In this document: positions 47,889-56,755 of the stretch, piece after piece
Layout: the number at the start of each line of letters is the position of its first letter
Numbering within the stretch: the stretch's first letter is position 1
Source of the DNA: a virus
Length of the DNA: 63,058 nt
Virus record (IMG/VR): IMGVR_UViG_3300043410_000540
Location: 1-63,058 of that record
Strand: one strand, 5' to 3'
Made by a program: the position numbers and the translations under genes
The notes under the pieces: generated by a model
The model's database searches: none
What the model saw: only the letters and a program-made list of their open reading frames with translations
Told to the model about the DNA's origin: nothing

Positions 47889-47970
47889 TCGCCATTGCCT
47901 AAGAATATCAATAACAGATACCAGCAAATAACCCACAGAAATCCCGAATACAAAACCCATAGACATTTCC

Positions 47971-47978
47971 GATAAATA
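47971..47978 (+). promoter_or_regulatory. late promoter box for gp13
   Basis: GATAAATA, 21 nt before the ATG at 48000, with TCCGGAGAT between. Confidence 0.7.
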
Positions 47979-47999
47979 ATATATCCGGAGATATTACAT

Positions 48000-48755
48000 A
48001 TGGCTAGTTTAGACGAATTGAAAGAAGATTTATTTGCGGGTTTAAGACTACGATTAGGCGATGGTATCGTTGATGTAGAATTAGATCCAGCGCATTACGA
48101 AGTGGCATACAGATATGCTATCAGAACATACCGCCAAAGAGCACAAAACGCTACCACTGAATCCTACACATTATTGACAATGCACAAGGATCAAAATTCA
48201 TATACTTTGCCTAGCGAATTTATCAATGTACGTCAAATATTTCGTAGAACTATCGGTCTTGACACAGGGCCAAGTTCTAGTTCATTTGACCCGTTCTCTA
48301 GTGCTATCCTAAACACATATTTGTTAAATTACAACTATGCAGGTGGTCTAGCAACTTATGATTTCTACGCAGGTTACATTGAATTGGCTGCACGTATGTT
48401 CGGCGGCTACGTAATCTATACATTCAATCCGGTGACTAAAGAGATTAAACTTGTTCGTAACCCTAAAGGTGATGGTGAACAAGTTTTAATATGGGCGGAC
48501 ATCCAACGCCCGGAAATTGAACTATTACAAGATCCATACGCTGGAGTTTGGATCGGTGACTGGACACTTGCGACTTTAAAGAACACTTTGGGTGAAGCAC
48601 GTGAAAAGTTTGCTAGTATTGCAGGCCCGGGTGGCGGCACCACGTTAAATGGAGCAGCATTGAAGGGCGAAGCTAAAGCAATGCAAGAACAATTGATTGA
48701 TGAATTGAAGCGTTATGTAGATGGTTCACAACCATTAACTTGGATCATTGGTTAA
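48000..48755 (+). CDS. 13: neck protein gp13-like
   Basis: 251 residues; T4 gp13 has 309. MASLDELKEDLF, ELDPAHYEVAYRYAIRTYRQR, LPSEFINVRQIFRRTIGLD, KNTLGEAREKFASIAGPGGG and DGSQPLTWIIG match the gp13 of marine T4-like phages almost block for block. gp13 forms the ring below the portal that joins the packaged head to gp14 and the tail. It is separated here from gp14 and gp15. Confidence 0.87.
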   Translation: MASLDELKEDLFAGLRLRLGDGIVDVELDPAHYEVAYRYAIRTYRQRAQNATTESYTLLTMHKDQNSYTLPSEFINVRQIFRRTIGLDTGPSSSSFDPFSSAILNTYLLNYNYAGGLATYDFYAGYIELAARMFGGYVIYTFNPVTKEIKLVRNPKGDGEQVLIWADIQRPEIELLQDPYAGVWIGDWTLATLKNTLGEAREKFASIAGPGGGTTLNGAALKGEAKAMQEQLIDELKRYVDGSQPLTWIIG

Positions 48756-48800
48756 TGAGAGCAACTGTCTGGGAAAATAGAAAATAACGGGTAGACTTTC

Positions 48801-49481
48801 ATGCAACTAAGTAGTTGTATGATTCTAGGCGTAACAGGACTGATAGGCTCCGGAAAAGACACTATCGCAGATTATTTGGTTACTGAGCATGGCTTCAAGC
48901 GAGTTTCATTCGCAGCCAGCTTAAAAGATGCTGTAGCAGCCGTATTTGGTTGGGACAGAGAAATGTTAGAAGGCACATCTAAACAAAGTCGTCAATGGCG
49001 TGAAGAAGTTGACACTTGGTGGGCTACTAGATTAAACATGCCTCAGTTGACACCAAGATGGGTATTGCAGAATTGGGGAACGGACGTTCTTAGAAACAAT
49101 TTTCATACTGATATATGGGTTGCATCATTTGAAAACAAACTTAGACAGACTGAGGATAATGTTGTTATCACTGATTGCCGTTTCGGTAACGAAGTAGACG
49201 CCATTAAAAACGCAGGTGGTACAACTTGTAGAGTATTCAGGGGTCAGCATCCCGACTGGTATCAGGCAGCAATTGACTACAACAGAGGGCCTAACGGAAA
49301 TGAAGTCTGGGCATTGAGTAAATTGAAACTAGACAGAGCAAACGTTCATGCTAGTGAATATAGCTCAGTAGGATTGAAGTATGACCACTTTGTTCAGAAT
49401 GACGGCACGATAGATGAGTTACATGTACAAGTCAATCGACTTCTAAATCTCCCCGGCGCCAAGTTACATTCTTTCGTTTAA
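48801..49481 (+). CDS. 1: deoxynucleoside monophosphate kinase (gp1-like)
   Basis: 226 residues; T4 gp1 has 241. P-loop GLIGSGKD at 13-20; LEGTSKQSRQWREEVDTWW near 57-75 and WVLQNWGTDVLRNNF are signature segments. The enzyme phosphorylates dNMPs for phage DNA synthesis. Two ATGs are possible (48801, 48819); neither has a strong ribosome-binding site. The 3' end overlaps the convergent zinc protein by 50 nt. Confidence 0.88.
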   Translation: MQLSSCMILGVTGLIGSGKDTIADYLVTEHGFKRVSFAASLKDAVAAVFGWDREMLEGTSKQSRQWREEVDTWWATRLNMPQLTPRWVLQNWGTDVLRNNFHTDIWVASFENKLRQTEDNVVITDCRFGNEVDAIKNAGGTTCRVFRGQHPDWYQAAIDYNRGPNGNEVWALSKLKLDRANVHASEYSSVGLKYDHFVQNDGTIDELHVQVNRLLNLPGAKLHSFV

Positions 49482-49776
49482 CAACCTCAACACAGTTTAA
49501 ACATATTGTCCTGAGATTCACATACTCATTGTTCTCTAAGTTCCCGTCTACATTATAGACCATCATTTGAGTAGGGAACAAACTCTTAAACCCACATATA
49601 TCACATGTGGGTTTTTTCTTGTATCCCGCAGCTTGCCAACTAGGAACTCTTGGCTTAGACCTTTTTTGCTTTTTACTTCCACAATCATCACATATCCTAC
49701 GATAGTATGTTTTTCCGTTGCGCTTGTAATTAACAGCACAGAAGTTTTTGTTGCATTCTTTGCATATAGGTCTCAT
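49432..49776 (-). CDS. conserved double zinc-ribbon protein
   Basis: 114 residues. CKECNKNFCAVNYKRNGKTYY with CDDC, and CDICGF with CLNC, give two Cys-x2-Cys pairs each for two zinc sites. The ending VVKRKNVTWRRGDLEVD is, from memory, near-invariant in marine T4-like phages. Role unknown; nucleic-acid binding is likely. Starts at ATG 49776, 4 nt after an ATTAAATA box. Confidence 0.75.
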   Translation of the reverse strand: MRPICKECNKNFCAVNYKRNGKTYYRRICDDCGSKKQKRSKPRVPSWQAAGYKKKPTCDICGFKSLFPTQMMVYNVDGNLENNEYVNLRTICLNCVEVVKRKNVTWRRGDLEVD

Positions 49777-49780
49777 CAAG

Positions 49781-49788
49781 TATTTAAT
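49781..49788 (-). promoter_or_regulatory. late-type box, ATTAAATA, minus strand
   Basis: ATTAAATA on the minus strand ends 4 nt before the ATG of the zinc-ribbon gene; no ribosome-binding site lies between. Confidence 0.45.
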
Positions 49789-49837
49789 CTATAAAAACCT
49801 TTAAAGGCATGCTTATTGGTGCTTTTTGTAAATTTTC

Positions 49838-49845
49838 GCTAAATA
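49838..49845 (+). promoter_or_regulatory. late promoter box for the tail sheath
   Basis: GCTAAATA, 53 nt before the sheath ATG at 49899. A small AGGG/CCCT hairpin (49858-49871) and AAAGGA lie in the leader. Confidence 0.5.
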
Positions 49846-49898
49846 TTAATACGAATTAGGGCGTTAACCCTCACAATCATAACATAAAGGAAAACAAA

Positions 49899-52800
49899 AT
49901 GGCATTAGTATCACCAGGCGTACAAGTAACGATCATCGACCAAAGTCAATATCTACCTGCAGCCTCAAACTCAGTTCCTCTAGTTGTATTAGCAACAGCA
50001 ACAAATAAAGCTAATGCTGCAGGAACTGGTGTAGCAGCGGCGACAACCGCAGCAAACGCAAACAAATTATATCAAGTAACAAGTCAACGTGACCTAGTTA
50101 ACTTGTTTGGTTCACCATTCTTCTACAAGACAACTAATGGTACAAGCATTCATGGATATGAATTAAACGAATACGGTCTATTGGCTGCTTATTCATTGTT
50201 AGGTGCAACAAATCGTTGCTATATCTTACGTGCTGATATCGACTTAGGTTCTTTAGTTGGTACATTGAGCCGCCCAGTAGGTGATCCAGAAGACGGTACA
50301 TACTGGTTGGATACTACCAATACATCTTGGGGTATCTATTCATTCAACTTAAGTACAGGTAAGTTCACGCAAGTTGAACCAACTGTAATCACCGACAGTC
50401 AGTATATCACTGGTGAATTGTCTGATAACTATCCAGTAGACAGCTTCGGCATAATTGGCTCATATGCAGTAATTGCTAACCCAATCGGTACTGATGGTGT
50501 TTACAATCAAGGTACATTCTTCTACAAGACATACGATAACGTATGGGTTAAGGTTGGTTCACCTGATTGGAAGAAAGCTATCCCTGCAGTAACAGGTACA
50601 GTTTCATTCCCAAGTTTAAACATCGGTGACAAGTTTACTATTAACGTCAACGGTGATTTCTCTCGTCAACTTAACATTGATACAGGTTCTATCACTGACG
50701 TTAAAGACAGTCTAATGTCATTGGGTATTTCTGATTTGAACGTTAGAGTAGTAGACGGTAAGTTGTCTATTGCATACGGTATGCCAGGTTCTGGTAAATA
50801 TATCGCATTGTCTAATGACGATGGTACTCCATTGACTGATATGGGTATTACAGCAGGTACATACTATGCTGCGGAAGTAGTATATGCACCAAGCTCTGGT
50901 ATGCCATTATGGTCTAGTCAACAACAAAAACCACATCCAACAGGCAGTATCTGGATCAAGACTAGTATTGCAGGTTCAGGTATGGACGTTAAAATGTCTT
51001 CATACAGCGCAACAACTGGTACTTGGGTCAGTTCTACTGTTTCTAAGTATAGCTCAGCCGTTGCTGCCATCGGTGATCTAGATAGTTCAGGTGGTAAGTC
51101 AATTCCTACTGGTACATTGTTTGCTCAAGTAGGCGATGCATCTGGATCTGTAGTTACTCCTGATTTAGGAATTCAACTATACAAGCGTACAGCAACTGGC
51201 ACAATGGTAAAAACTGGTGCAGTTTCTGATTTTGTAACATATCCTATCACTGTAGGTAAAGCATTAGTTATCACTGTTACTGTTCCAGGACAAGCAACAA
51301 CAACTTCTAATTACTACACATTAGTAACTGCAGGTACAACTGCTGAAAGTTTTGTCACTGAGTGGAACGGTTTAGATATTCCTAACACAGTTGCAACAAT
51401 CACAACTTCTGGTGCAATTCAACTAGAGCACACAGCAGGTGGCGACATTTATCTAACAGATATTCCACCAGGAACTTACACACCTGATTCAAATAACACA
51501 CCTGGTCAAAGTAACGGTTTGTTAGCTGAGATCGGTTTCTCTGCAACTGACGGCACAATGCAAGTTGGTGCAGTTGTTCCTTTCGTGGCAACTAACGTAA
51601 CTCAATCAGAGTCTAGCGGTTCAGGCACAGGCGCAGTATTGACAGTTACTAATCGTGGTACATGGTATGGCTTCTCCGTAACTACTAACGGTTCAGGCTA
51701 TGTAGTCGATGATACAATTACTATTGACGGTGCTGATATCGGTGGTGCAAGTGGTGCAAACGACTTAGTATTAACGGTTGAGTCATTATCTCCATTGAAA
51801 CTTGCTTACTTGTCAGGTACACCTAGAGTAAACTACTCAGTTGCGGCAAGTAACTGGGAAATCTTAGACTATGTTGCTAACGAAGGTGCTCCAGCAACTA
51901 ACCCAGCAAATGGTACAAACTGGTTCTTCTCAACAGCAACTCAAGTTGATATCATGGTTAACCAACAAGGTTCATGGAAAGGTTATAAGAACGTAAACTT
52001 TGACTCTGATGGTCACCCATCAGCAACAGGTGTTAACTCTACTGATCCATTAGGACCAATCATCGCAACTACTGCTCCAACAACTCAATCTGATGGAACA
52101 GCATTAGTAACTGGTGATTTGTGGTTAGATTCAAGTGACTTAGAAAACTATCCAAAACTAAGCCGTTGGCAATTAGTTGATGGTGCAGAACAATGGGTTG
52201 CAATTGATAACGCTGACCAAACAAGTCAAGCAGGTATCGTATTTGCTGATGCTCGTTGGGCCAACTCAGGTACAGTTGATCCAGTAAGTGATCCTCTAAC
52301 AAGTATCACTACATTGTTGACAAGCAACTACTTAGATTTAGATGCACCTGATCCAGCACTATATCCACAAGGTATGTTGTTGTTTAACACACGCCGTTCA
52401 GGTTATAACGTTAAACAGTTCACAACTAATTATTTCACAGCAGCTAAGTATCCAGATGCTTATCCAGCGAATGATTCAAACCCAGCACACGTGCCAAAAC
52501 TTCCAGCATACACATATACATGGGTATCTGTAAGCGGTTTGCAATCTAACGGTGCAGCATACATGGGTCGTAAAGCACAACGTAATTTAGTTGTTCAAGC
52601 GATGAAGGCAGCAATTGGTACTAATCAAAGTATCCGTGAAGAAGATACATTCTTCAACTTGATTTCTGCTCCTAATTACCCAGAGCTACAACCTGATATG
52701 GTTACATTGAATAATGACCGTAACAACACAGCTTACATCATTGGTGACACCCCATTGCGCTTACCAGATCAAGCAACTGACTTGACTAACTGGGCTACAA

Positions 52801-53510
52801 ACGCAGCAGGTGCAACAAGCACAGGTGAAGCAGGTTGGGTCACACGTGACGAATACATGGGCGTATTCTACCCAAGCGGTATTACTACTGATTTGACAGG
52901 TGCAGAAGTAGTTGTTCCAGCATCACATATGATGTTGCGTACATTCTTACGTAATGATACTGTTGCTTATCCTTGGTTAGCACCAGCTGGTACACGCCGT
53001 GGTACTATCGACAATGCTACAAACATTGGTTACTTAAACGGTGCAACTGGTGAATTCCAAACAGTTAAGAATCGTATGAGCATCCGTGATGTATTGTATA
53101 CAAACCAAATCAACCCACTAGCATACTTCACAGGTATCGGTTTGTTGAACTATGGTAACAAGAACAGTAAAGATACACAAAGCGCATTGGATCGCATCAA
53201 CGTTGCAAGACTTGTTTGCTACATCCGTGAACGTCTACAAGTTTCTTCTCGTCCGTTCGTATTTGAACCAAACGATGCATTAACTCGTGGTGAGATTACT
53301 GGTGTAGTTCAATCATTGTTTATCGACTTAGTTGCTAAACGTGGTTTGTATGACTACTTGGTGGTTTGTGACGAAAGTAACAACACACCAGCTCGTATTG
53401 ACCGTAATGAATTATGGATTGACGTTGCTATTGAACCAGTCAAGGCAGCTGAATTCATCTACATCCCGGTTCGTGTTATGAACACAGGCGAGTTGGCAGC
53501 AACGAAGTAA
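49899..53510 (+). CDS. 18: tail sheath protein (gp18-like), greatly enlarged
   Basis: 1203 residues; T4 gp18 has 659. The N terminus (MALVSPGVQVTIIDQSQY) and C-terminal third are sheath: KAQRNLVVQAMKAAIGTNQ, NNDRNNTAYIIGD, then SRPFVFEPNDALTRGEI, LVAKRGLYDYLVVCDESNNT and EPVKAAEFIYIPVRV. The middle, about 120-800, consists of beta-rich, Ser/Thr/Gly-rich inserted domains (GDKFTINVNGDFSRQLN; AVLTVTNRGTWYGFSV) likely to project from the sheath surface. The sheath contracts to drive the tube into the cell. It has its own late box and terminator. Confidence 0.93.
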   Translation: MALVSPGVQVTIIDQSQYLPAASNSVPLVVLATATNKANAAGTGVAAATTAANANKLYQVTSQRDLVNLFGSPFFYKTTNGTSIHGYELNEYGLLAAYSLLGATNRCYILRADIDLGSLVGTLSRPVGDPEDGTYWLDTTNTSWGIYSFNLSTGKFTQVEPTVITDSQYITGELSDNYPVDSFGIIGSYAVIANPIGTDGVYNQGTFFYKTYDNVWVKVGSPDWKKAIPAVTGTVSFPSLNIGDKFTINVNGDFSRQLNIDTGSITDVKDSLMSLGISDLNVRVVDGKLSIAYGMPGSGKYIALSNDDGTPLTDMGITAGTYYAAEVVYAPSSGMPLWSSQQQKPHPTGSIWIKTSIAGSGMDVKMSSYSATTGTWVSSTVSKYSSAVAAIGDLDSSGGKSIPTGTLFAQVGDASGSVVTPDLGIQLYKRTATGTMVKTGAVSDFVTYPITVGKALVITVTVPGQATTTSNYYTLVTAGTTAESFVTEWNGLDIPNTVATITTSGAIQLEHTAGGDIYLTDIPPGTYTPDSNNTPGQSNGLLAEIGFSATDGTMQVGAVVPFVATNVTQSESSGSGTGAVLTVTNRGTWYGFSVTTNGSGYVVDDTITIDGADIGGASGANDLVLTVESLSPLKLAYLSGTPRVNYSVAASNWEILDYVANEGAPATNPANGTNWFFSTATQVDIMVNQQGSWKGYKNVNFDSDGHPSATGVNSTDPLGPIIATTAPTTQSDGTALVTGDLWLDSSDLENYPKLSRWQLVDGAEQWVAIDNADQTSQAGIVFADARWANSGTVDPVSDPLTSITTLLTSNYLDLDAPDPALYPQGMLLFNTRRSGYNVKQFTTNYFTAAKYPDAYPANDSNPAHVPKLPAYTYTWVSVSGLQSNGAAYMGRKAQRNLVVQAMKAAIGTNQSIREEDTFFNLISAPNYPELQPDMVTLNNDRNNTAYIIGDTPLRLPDQATDLTNWATNAAGATSTGEAGWVTRDEYMGVFYPSGITTDLTGAEVVVPASHMMLRTFLRNDTVAYPWLAPAGTRRGTIDNATNIGYLNGATGEFQTVKNRMSIRDVLYTNQINPLAYFTGIGLLNYGNKNSKDTQSALDRINVARLVCYIRERLQVSSRPFVFEPNDALTRGEITGVVQSLFIDLVAKRGLYDYLVVCDESNNTPARIDRNELWIDVAIEPVKAAEFIYIPVRVMNTGELAATK

Positions 53511-53518
53511 AAATAACT

Positions 53519-53534
53519 CCCCCGGCAACGGGGG
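53519..53534 (+). terminator. hairpin with GCAA tetraloop after the sheath gene
   Basis: CCCCCG (53519-53524), GCAA, CGGGGG (53529-53534), then ATTATTT. Very stable stem with an interrupted T tract; it lowers read-through into the tube gene or protects the 3' end of the sheath mRNA. Confidence 0.8.
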
Positions 53535-53543
53535 ATTATTTAA

Positions 53544-53551
53544 GATAAATA
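53544..53551 (+). promoter_or_regulatory. late promoter box for the tail tube
   Basis: GATAAATA, 19 nt before the ATG at 53571, with ATAGGAG between. Confidence 0.72.
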
Positions 53552-53570
53552 ATATATAGGAGAATAAAAT

Positions 53571-54200
53571 ATGGCAACAGCCTCACAATCACTGTTTAAT
53601 ATGACCGTAGCAGCGGACAATGGTACCAATGCACAAGGTCTATTAATGCCTAAACTACAATATCGTTTCAGAGCTTTGTTCTTGAACTTTGGTGTAGGTG
53701 GTTCTACACAAGAACTTACAAAACAAGTTATGGACATCACACGTCCTCAAGTTTCATTCGATGAAGTTACATTAGACGTTTATAACTCACGTGTGTATCT
53801 AGCAGGTAAGCACTCATGGTCTGAAACAACTATCAACCTACGTGACGATGCACAAGGTAATGTTACTAAGTTGGTTGGTCAACAAATTCAGAAACAAATG
53901 GACTTCGTTGAACAAGCATCAGCAGCTACAGGACAAGATTACAAATTCCAAATCAATTACGAAGTACTTGATGGTGGCAATGGTGTATTGACTCCTACTG
54001 TATTAGAAACATGGGAACTTTATGGTTGCTTCATTAAGACAGTTAACTATAATAACATGGACTATAAGACAAGTGATCCAGCAACTATCCAGTTGCAAGT
54101 TCGCTTTGATAACGCAGTTCAGTCCCCATTGACTTCTGGTATCGGTACTAACGTCGGTCGTGCATTCGGCGGCGCGGCAGTAACTGGCATCGGCGGCTAA
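53571..54200 (+). CDS. 19: tail tube protein (gp19-like)
   Basis: 209 residues; T4 gp19 has 163. LQYRFRALFLNFGVGGSTQEL, ITRPQVSFDEVTLDVYNSRVY, WSETTINLRDD and WELYGCFIKTVNYNNMDYKT follow the tube-protein pattern. Hexameric rings stack inside the sheath. It sits directly after gp18 as in T4, and its TAATG end couples it to the next gene. Confidence 0.9.
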   Translation: MATASQSLFNMTVAADNGTNAQGLLMPKLQYRFRALFLNFGVGGSTQELTKQVMDITRPQVSFDEVTLDVYNSRVYLAGKHSWSETTINLRDDAQGNVTKLVGQQIQKQMDFVEQASAATGQDYKFQINYEVLDGGNGVLTPTVLETWELYGCFIKTVNYNNMDYKTSDPATIQLQVRFDNAVQSPLTSGIGTNVGRAFGGAAVTGIGG

Positions 54201-55381
54201 TGTCAGGATTCTTCCAGAATCTTTTATCAGACGCTGGAAAAGCATTTTTCGGCAATGAATACTTGCGTGATTACACTCACGCAAGTAAAACCTTTGTTAC
54301 TAATGCGTATAGTTACGCTCCCAAATATAAGTTCTTATTTCATGTCTATTTTGACATTAATAAGGACTTAATCGGTGCTACAAAAAATTGGCCAACTGAC
54401 CAAAACTTCGGTCTGGCTGTAAAGAACATTCAACTACCCAAATATTCATTTGATGTGCATACATTGAATCAATACAATCGTAAGCGTGTAGTTCAAACAA
54501 AATTAAAATACGATCCTATTAACATTGCATTCCATGATGATAATAGTAATTTGATTCGTAAAATGTGGTATACATATTATACCTACTATTACAAAGATGC
54601 AACTCAACAAGACAGTAACTCAGGATTACCAGCAGATACGTTTGGTGACGGTGGTTACGGTAATCGTTATAACTTGAATCATAGAAACATATATGATGCT
54701 AGTATCAACGGTAGCGATGATTGGGGTTATATCGGTGAAACAGGTAAATCCCCTGCAACTAATACAGCGGCATCATTGGGCGTTTCTAAAGCTCCATTCT
54801 TTAAAGCGATCAACATTTATGGTTTCAATCAACACAATTTTGCATTGTATAGATTGATAAATCCCATGATTGAAAGTTTCTCACACGATACATATGACTA
54901 TGCTCAGGGTAACGGCGTGATGGAAAATCAAATGACACTTCAGTATGAAACAGTAAAGTACTATGAAGGTGCATTGAATGGTAAGAAGCCAGACGACTTA
55001 GTTAAGATGTTTGGTACAGAAGACCATTATGATAGAACTCTAAGTCCTATAGCTCGCCCGGGCTCAAACGCATCAATTCTTGGTCAAGGTGGTCTTGTTG
55101 ATGCAGCCGGTGGTATCTTCAGCGATTTAGAATCAGGTAATATCTTGGGTGCGATTCAAAAAGCTGGCGCAGCTAAGAACACATTCAAAAACCCACAGAA
55201 CATTTTGCAAATTGCTAAAGGTGAAGCACTTGGTGCTGCAACCAACGCATTAGCCGGCACCCCAAACAGAAACACAATGTTCGGCTTTCCAGTAAATGCG
55301 GCAACTGTGATTAAGAACACTTCGGATTCAATCAACGGCGCATTTAAGGGTGTCGTGTCTGGTCCTAAGAAGGTCGGATAA
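54200..55381 (+). CDS. T4-like virion protein, probably tube-end or baseplate
   Basis: 393 residues. NEYLRDYTHASKTFVTNAYSY and APKYKFLFHVYFDIN begin a tube-like beta fold (KNIQLPKYSFDVHTLNQYNR, then VQTKLKYDPINIAFHDD) comparable in pattern to gp19. The C-terminal 130 residues are Gly/Ala-rich. Tube-folded baseplate proteins of T4 (gp48, gp54) are possible equivalents, but I cannot decide. TAATG coupling to gp19. Confidence 0.65.
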   Translation: MSGFFQNLLSDAGKAFFGNEYLRDYTHASKTFVTNAYSYAPKYKFLFHVYFDINKDLIGATKNWPTDQNFGLAVKNIQLPKYSFDVHTLNQYNRKRVVQTKLKYDPINIAFHDDNSNLIRKMWYTYYTYYYKDATQQDSNSGLPADTFGDGGYGNRYNLNHRNIYDASINGSDDWGYIGETGKSPATNTAASLGVSKAPFFKAINIYGFNQHNFALYRLINPMIESFSHDTYDYAQGNGVMENQMTLQYETVKYYEGALNGKKPDDLVKMFGTEDHYDRTLSPIARPGSNASILGQGGLVDAAGGIFSDLESGNILGAIQKAGAAKNTFKNPQNILQIAKGEALGAATNALAGTPNRNTMFGFPVNAATVIKNTSDSINGAFKGVVSGPKKVG

Positions 55382-55386
55382 CCAAA

Positions 55387-55394
55387 CATAAATA
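55387..55394 (+). promoter_or_regulatory. late promoter box, CATAAATA
   Basis: CATAAATA, 17 nt before the ATG at 55412, with AGAGGTAG between. Confidence 0.7.
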
Positions 55395-55411
55395 CTTCAA
55401 AGAGGTAGCTT

Positions 55412-55774
55412 ATGGCACAATCACTAGACCAACCAAGATCCAATTTAGATAGTACAGTAAGAGTATTTGATAGATTCTATGACTTTGACTTAGTTGTAGA
55501 CGCAAATCAATATGAGATTGTATATTCTTATTTTTATGACATGTCAAAGAGTAAAGTTATTGCTAGAAACTTTACAACAATTATTTTCAGAATCGCCAAC
55601 ATCACCGGTGAAAGTGCAATGCGTGTCATGGAAGACGTAAAAGGAACAACAAAGTTTGAAACCAATGCGATTCTTACATACTATTTGAATAGTATCAGAA
55701 GTAAGAGTACATTGTTCGGCATAGGCGTTATCCCATCGCCTAATCAAAGCATACAACGAAACGTGGTAATCTAA
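55412..55774 (+). CDS. conserved small virion-region protein
   Basis: 120 residues. VRVFDRFYDFDLVVDANQYE and ETNAILTYYLNSIRSKSTLFG, together with position before gp4, recall an unnamed protein of marine T4-like phages. Helical C terminus. One-nt overlap with gp4 (TAATG). Confidence 0.65.
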   Translation: MAQSLDQPRSNLDSTVRVFDRFYDFDLVVDANQYEIVYSYFYDMSKSKVIARNFTTIIFRIANITGESAMRVMEDVKGTTKFETNAILTYYLNSIRSKSTLFGIGVIPSPNQSIQRNVVI

Positions 55775-56211
55775 TGGCTAATTGGGCTCAGGGGATATTC
55801 ACACCTAAAAATTCTGAGAAATATATAGGTAATCACAAGCCCAAGTATCGCAGTGGTTGGGAACTAACGTTCATGCAATTCTGCGACACTAACAAGAACG
55901 TATTGAAATGGGCTAGTGAATCTATTGTAATCCCCTACAGAAGCCCATTAGACGGCAAGATTCACAATTATATCCCAGACTTCTTTGTAGTGTATCAAAA
56001 CAAACACGGCAAGCAACTAGCTGAAATCGTAGAAATTAAACCCAAAAAACAAAGTCTAATCGAAAGTCGCACTGCTAGTGCCAGGGATAGAATAGTAGTG
56101 GCAGTCAACCACGCAAAGTGGGCTAGTGCAAAAGCATATTGTCAAGCTAATGGATTTACGTTTAGAGTTATCACAGAAGATGACCTTTTCTACAAGGCAA
56201 GTCGCAAGTAA
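55774..56211 (+). CDS. 4: head completion nuclease (gp4-like)
   Basis: 145 residues; T4 gp4 has 150. KYRSGWELTFMQFCDTNKNVL, IPYRSPLDGKIHNYIPDFFV and AEIVEIKPKKQ contain the PD-(D/E)XK-type active site (PDFFV then EIVEIKPKK). gp4 completes the head before tail joining and may trim DNA ends. Same gene order as in marine T4-like phages, from memory. Confidence 0.87.
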   Translation: MANWAQGIFTPKNSEKYIGNHKPKYRSGWELTFMQFCDTNKNVLKWASESIVIPYRSPLDGKIHNYIPDFFVVYQNKHGKQLAEIVEIKPKKQSLIESRTASARDRIVVAVNHAKWASAKAYCQANGFTFRVITEDDLFYKASRK

Positions 56212-56217
56212 TAAATA
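56210..56217 (+). promoter_or_regulatory. late promoter box, AATAAATA
   Basis: AATAAATA overlaps the gp4 stop codon and lies 21 nt before the ATG at 56239. Confidence 0.62.
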
Positions 56218-56238
56218 CTACTATTATAGGATAATAGT

Positions 56239-56724
56239 ATGACAAAGAAACTCAACGAATTGTTTGAACTACCTGAAGATGAAGATATTGGTAGTGATAA
56301 TGTTTCATTAGAGGAAGCACAAGAAGTTACGCAGGAAGCGTTTGAAACTCTAGATAAAATTGAGAACGCATTACCACAAGTGCGCGGACTTGAAGCCAGC
56401 GACAATGAAATGGACGAGTTAGCAAATCTAGCTACTGAGAGCTACAAAGACTTGATGGATTTGGGAATGCAAGTAGATAGTCGTTTTGCAAGCGAAATTT
56501 TCAATAGTGCTAGTTCATTCCTAGGTCATGCTATCACATCAAAGACTGCAAAAATCAACAAAAAATTAAAAATGCTAGACTTACAATTGAAGAAAGCTGC
56601 AATGGATCATAAGATTGCTACTAGCAAAGGACCAGAAGAAATCGAAAATACGCCATTAGGTGAAGGAAGTTTAGTAGATAGAAACGAACTTCTGAAACAG
56701 ATTCTTGGAAGTAAAAAAGAGTAA
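56239..56724 (+). CDS. 16: terminase small subunit (gp16-like)
   Basis: 161 residues; T4 gp16 has 164. An acidic N-terminal third precedes a helical core: DELANLATESYKDLMDLGMQ, RFASEIFNSASSFLGHAITS and AKINKKLKMLDLQLKKAAMD, the helix-turn-helix-like oligomer core of gp16. It recognises DNA and stimulates the gp17 ATPase. In T4 the gene is adjacent to 17; here they are 51 kb apart in the window. Assignment rests on pattern and neighbours. Confidence 0.65.
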   Translation: MTKKLNELFELPEDEDIGSDNVSLEEAQEVTQEAFETLDKIENALPQVRGLEASDNEMDELANLATESYKDLMDLGMQVDSRFASEIFNSASSFLGHAITSKTAKINKKLKMLDLQLKKAAMDHKIATSKGPEEIENTPLGEGSLVDRNELLKQILGSKKE

Positions 56725-56728
56725 AAAG

Positions 56729-56736
56729 CATAAATA
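56729..56736 (+). promoter_or_regulatory. late promoter box, CATAAATA
   Basis: CATAAATA, 19 nt before the ATG at 56756, with ATAGGAATAAC between. Confidence 0.68.
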
Positions 56737-56755
56737 ATATAATAGGAATAACATA

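Noticed and set aside
47466-47999. tRNA, tmRNA, RNase P RNA or group I intron
   Set aside because: No T-loop, tmRNA-like ends, or ordered RNase P conserved blocks were found, and no split coding gene flanks it. Covariance models were not run, so a diverged known class is not excluded.
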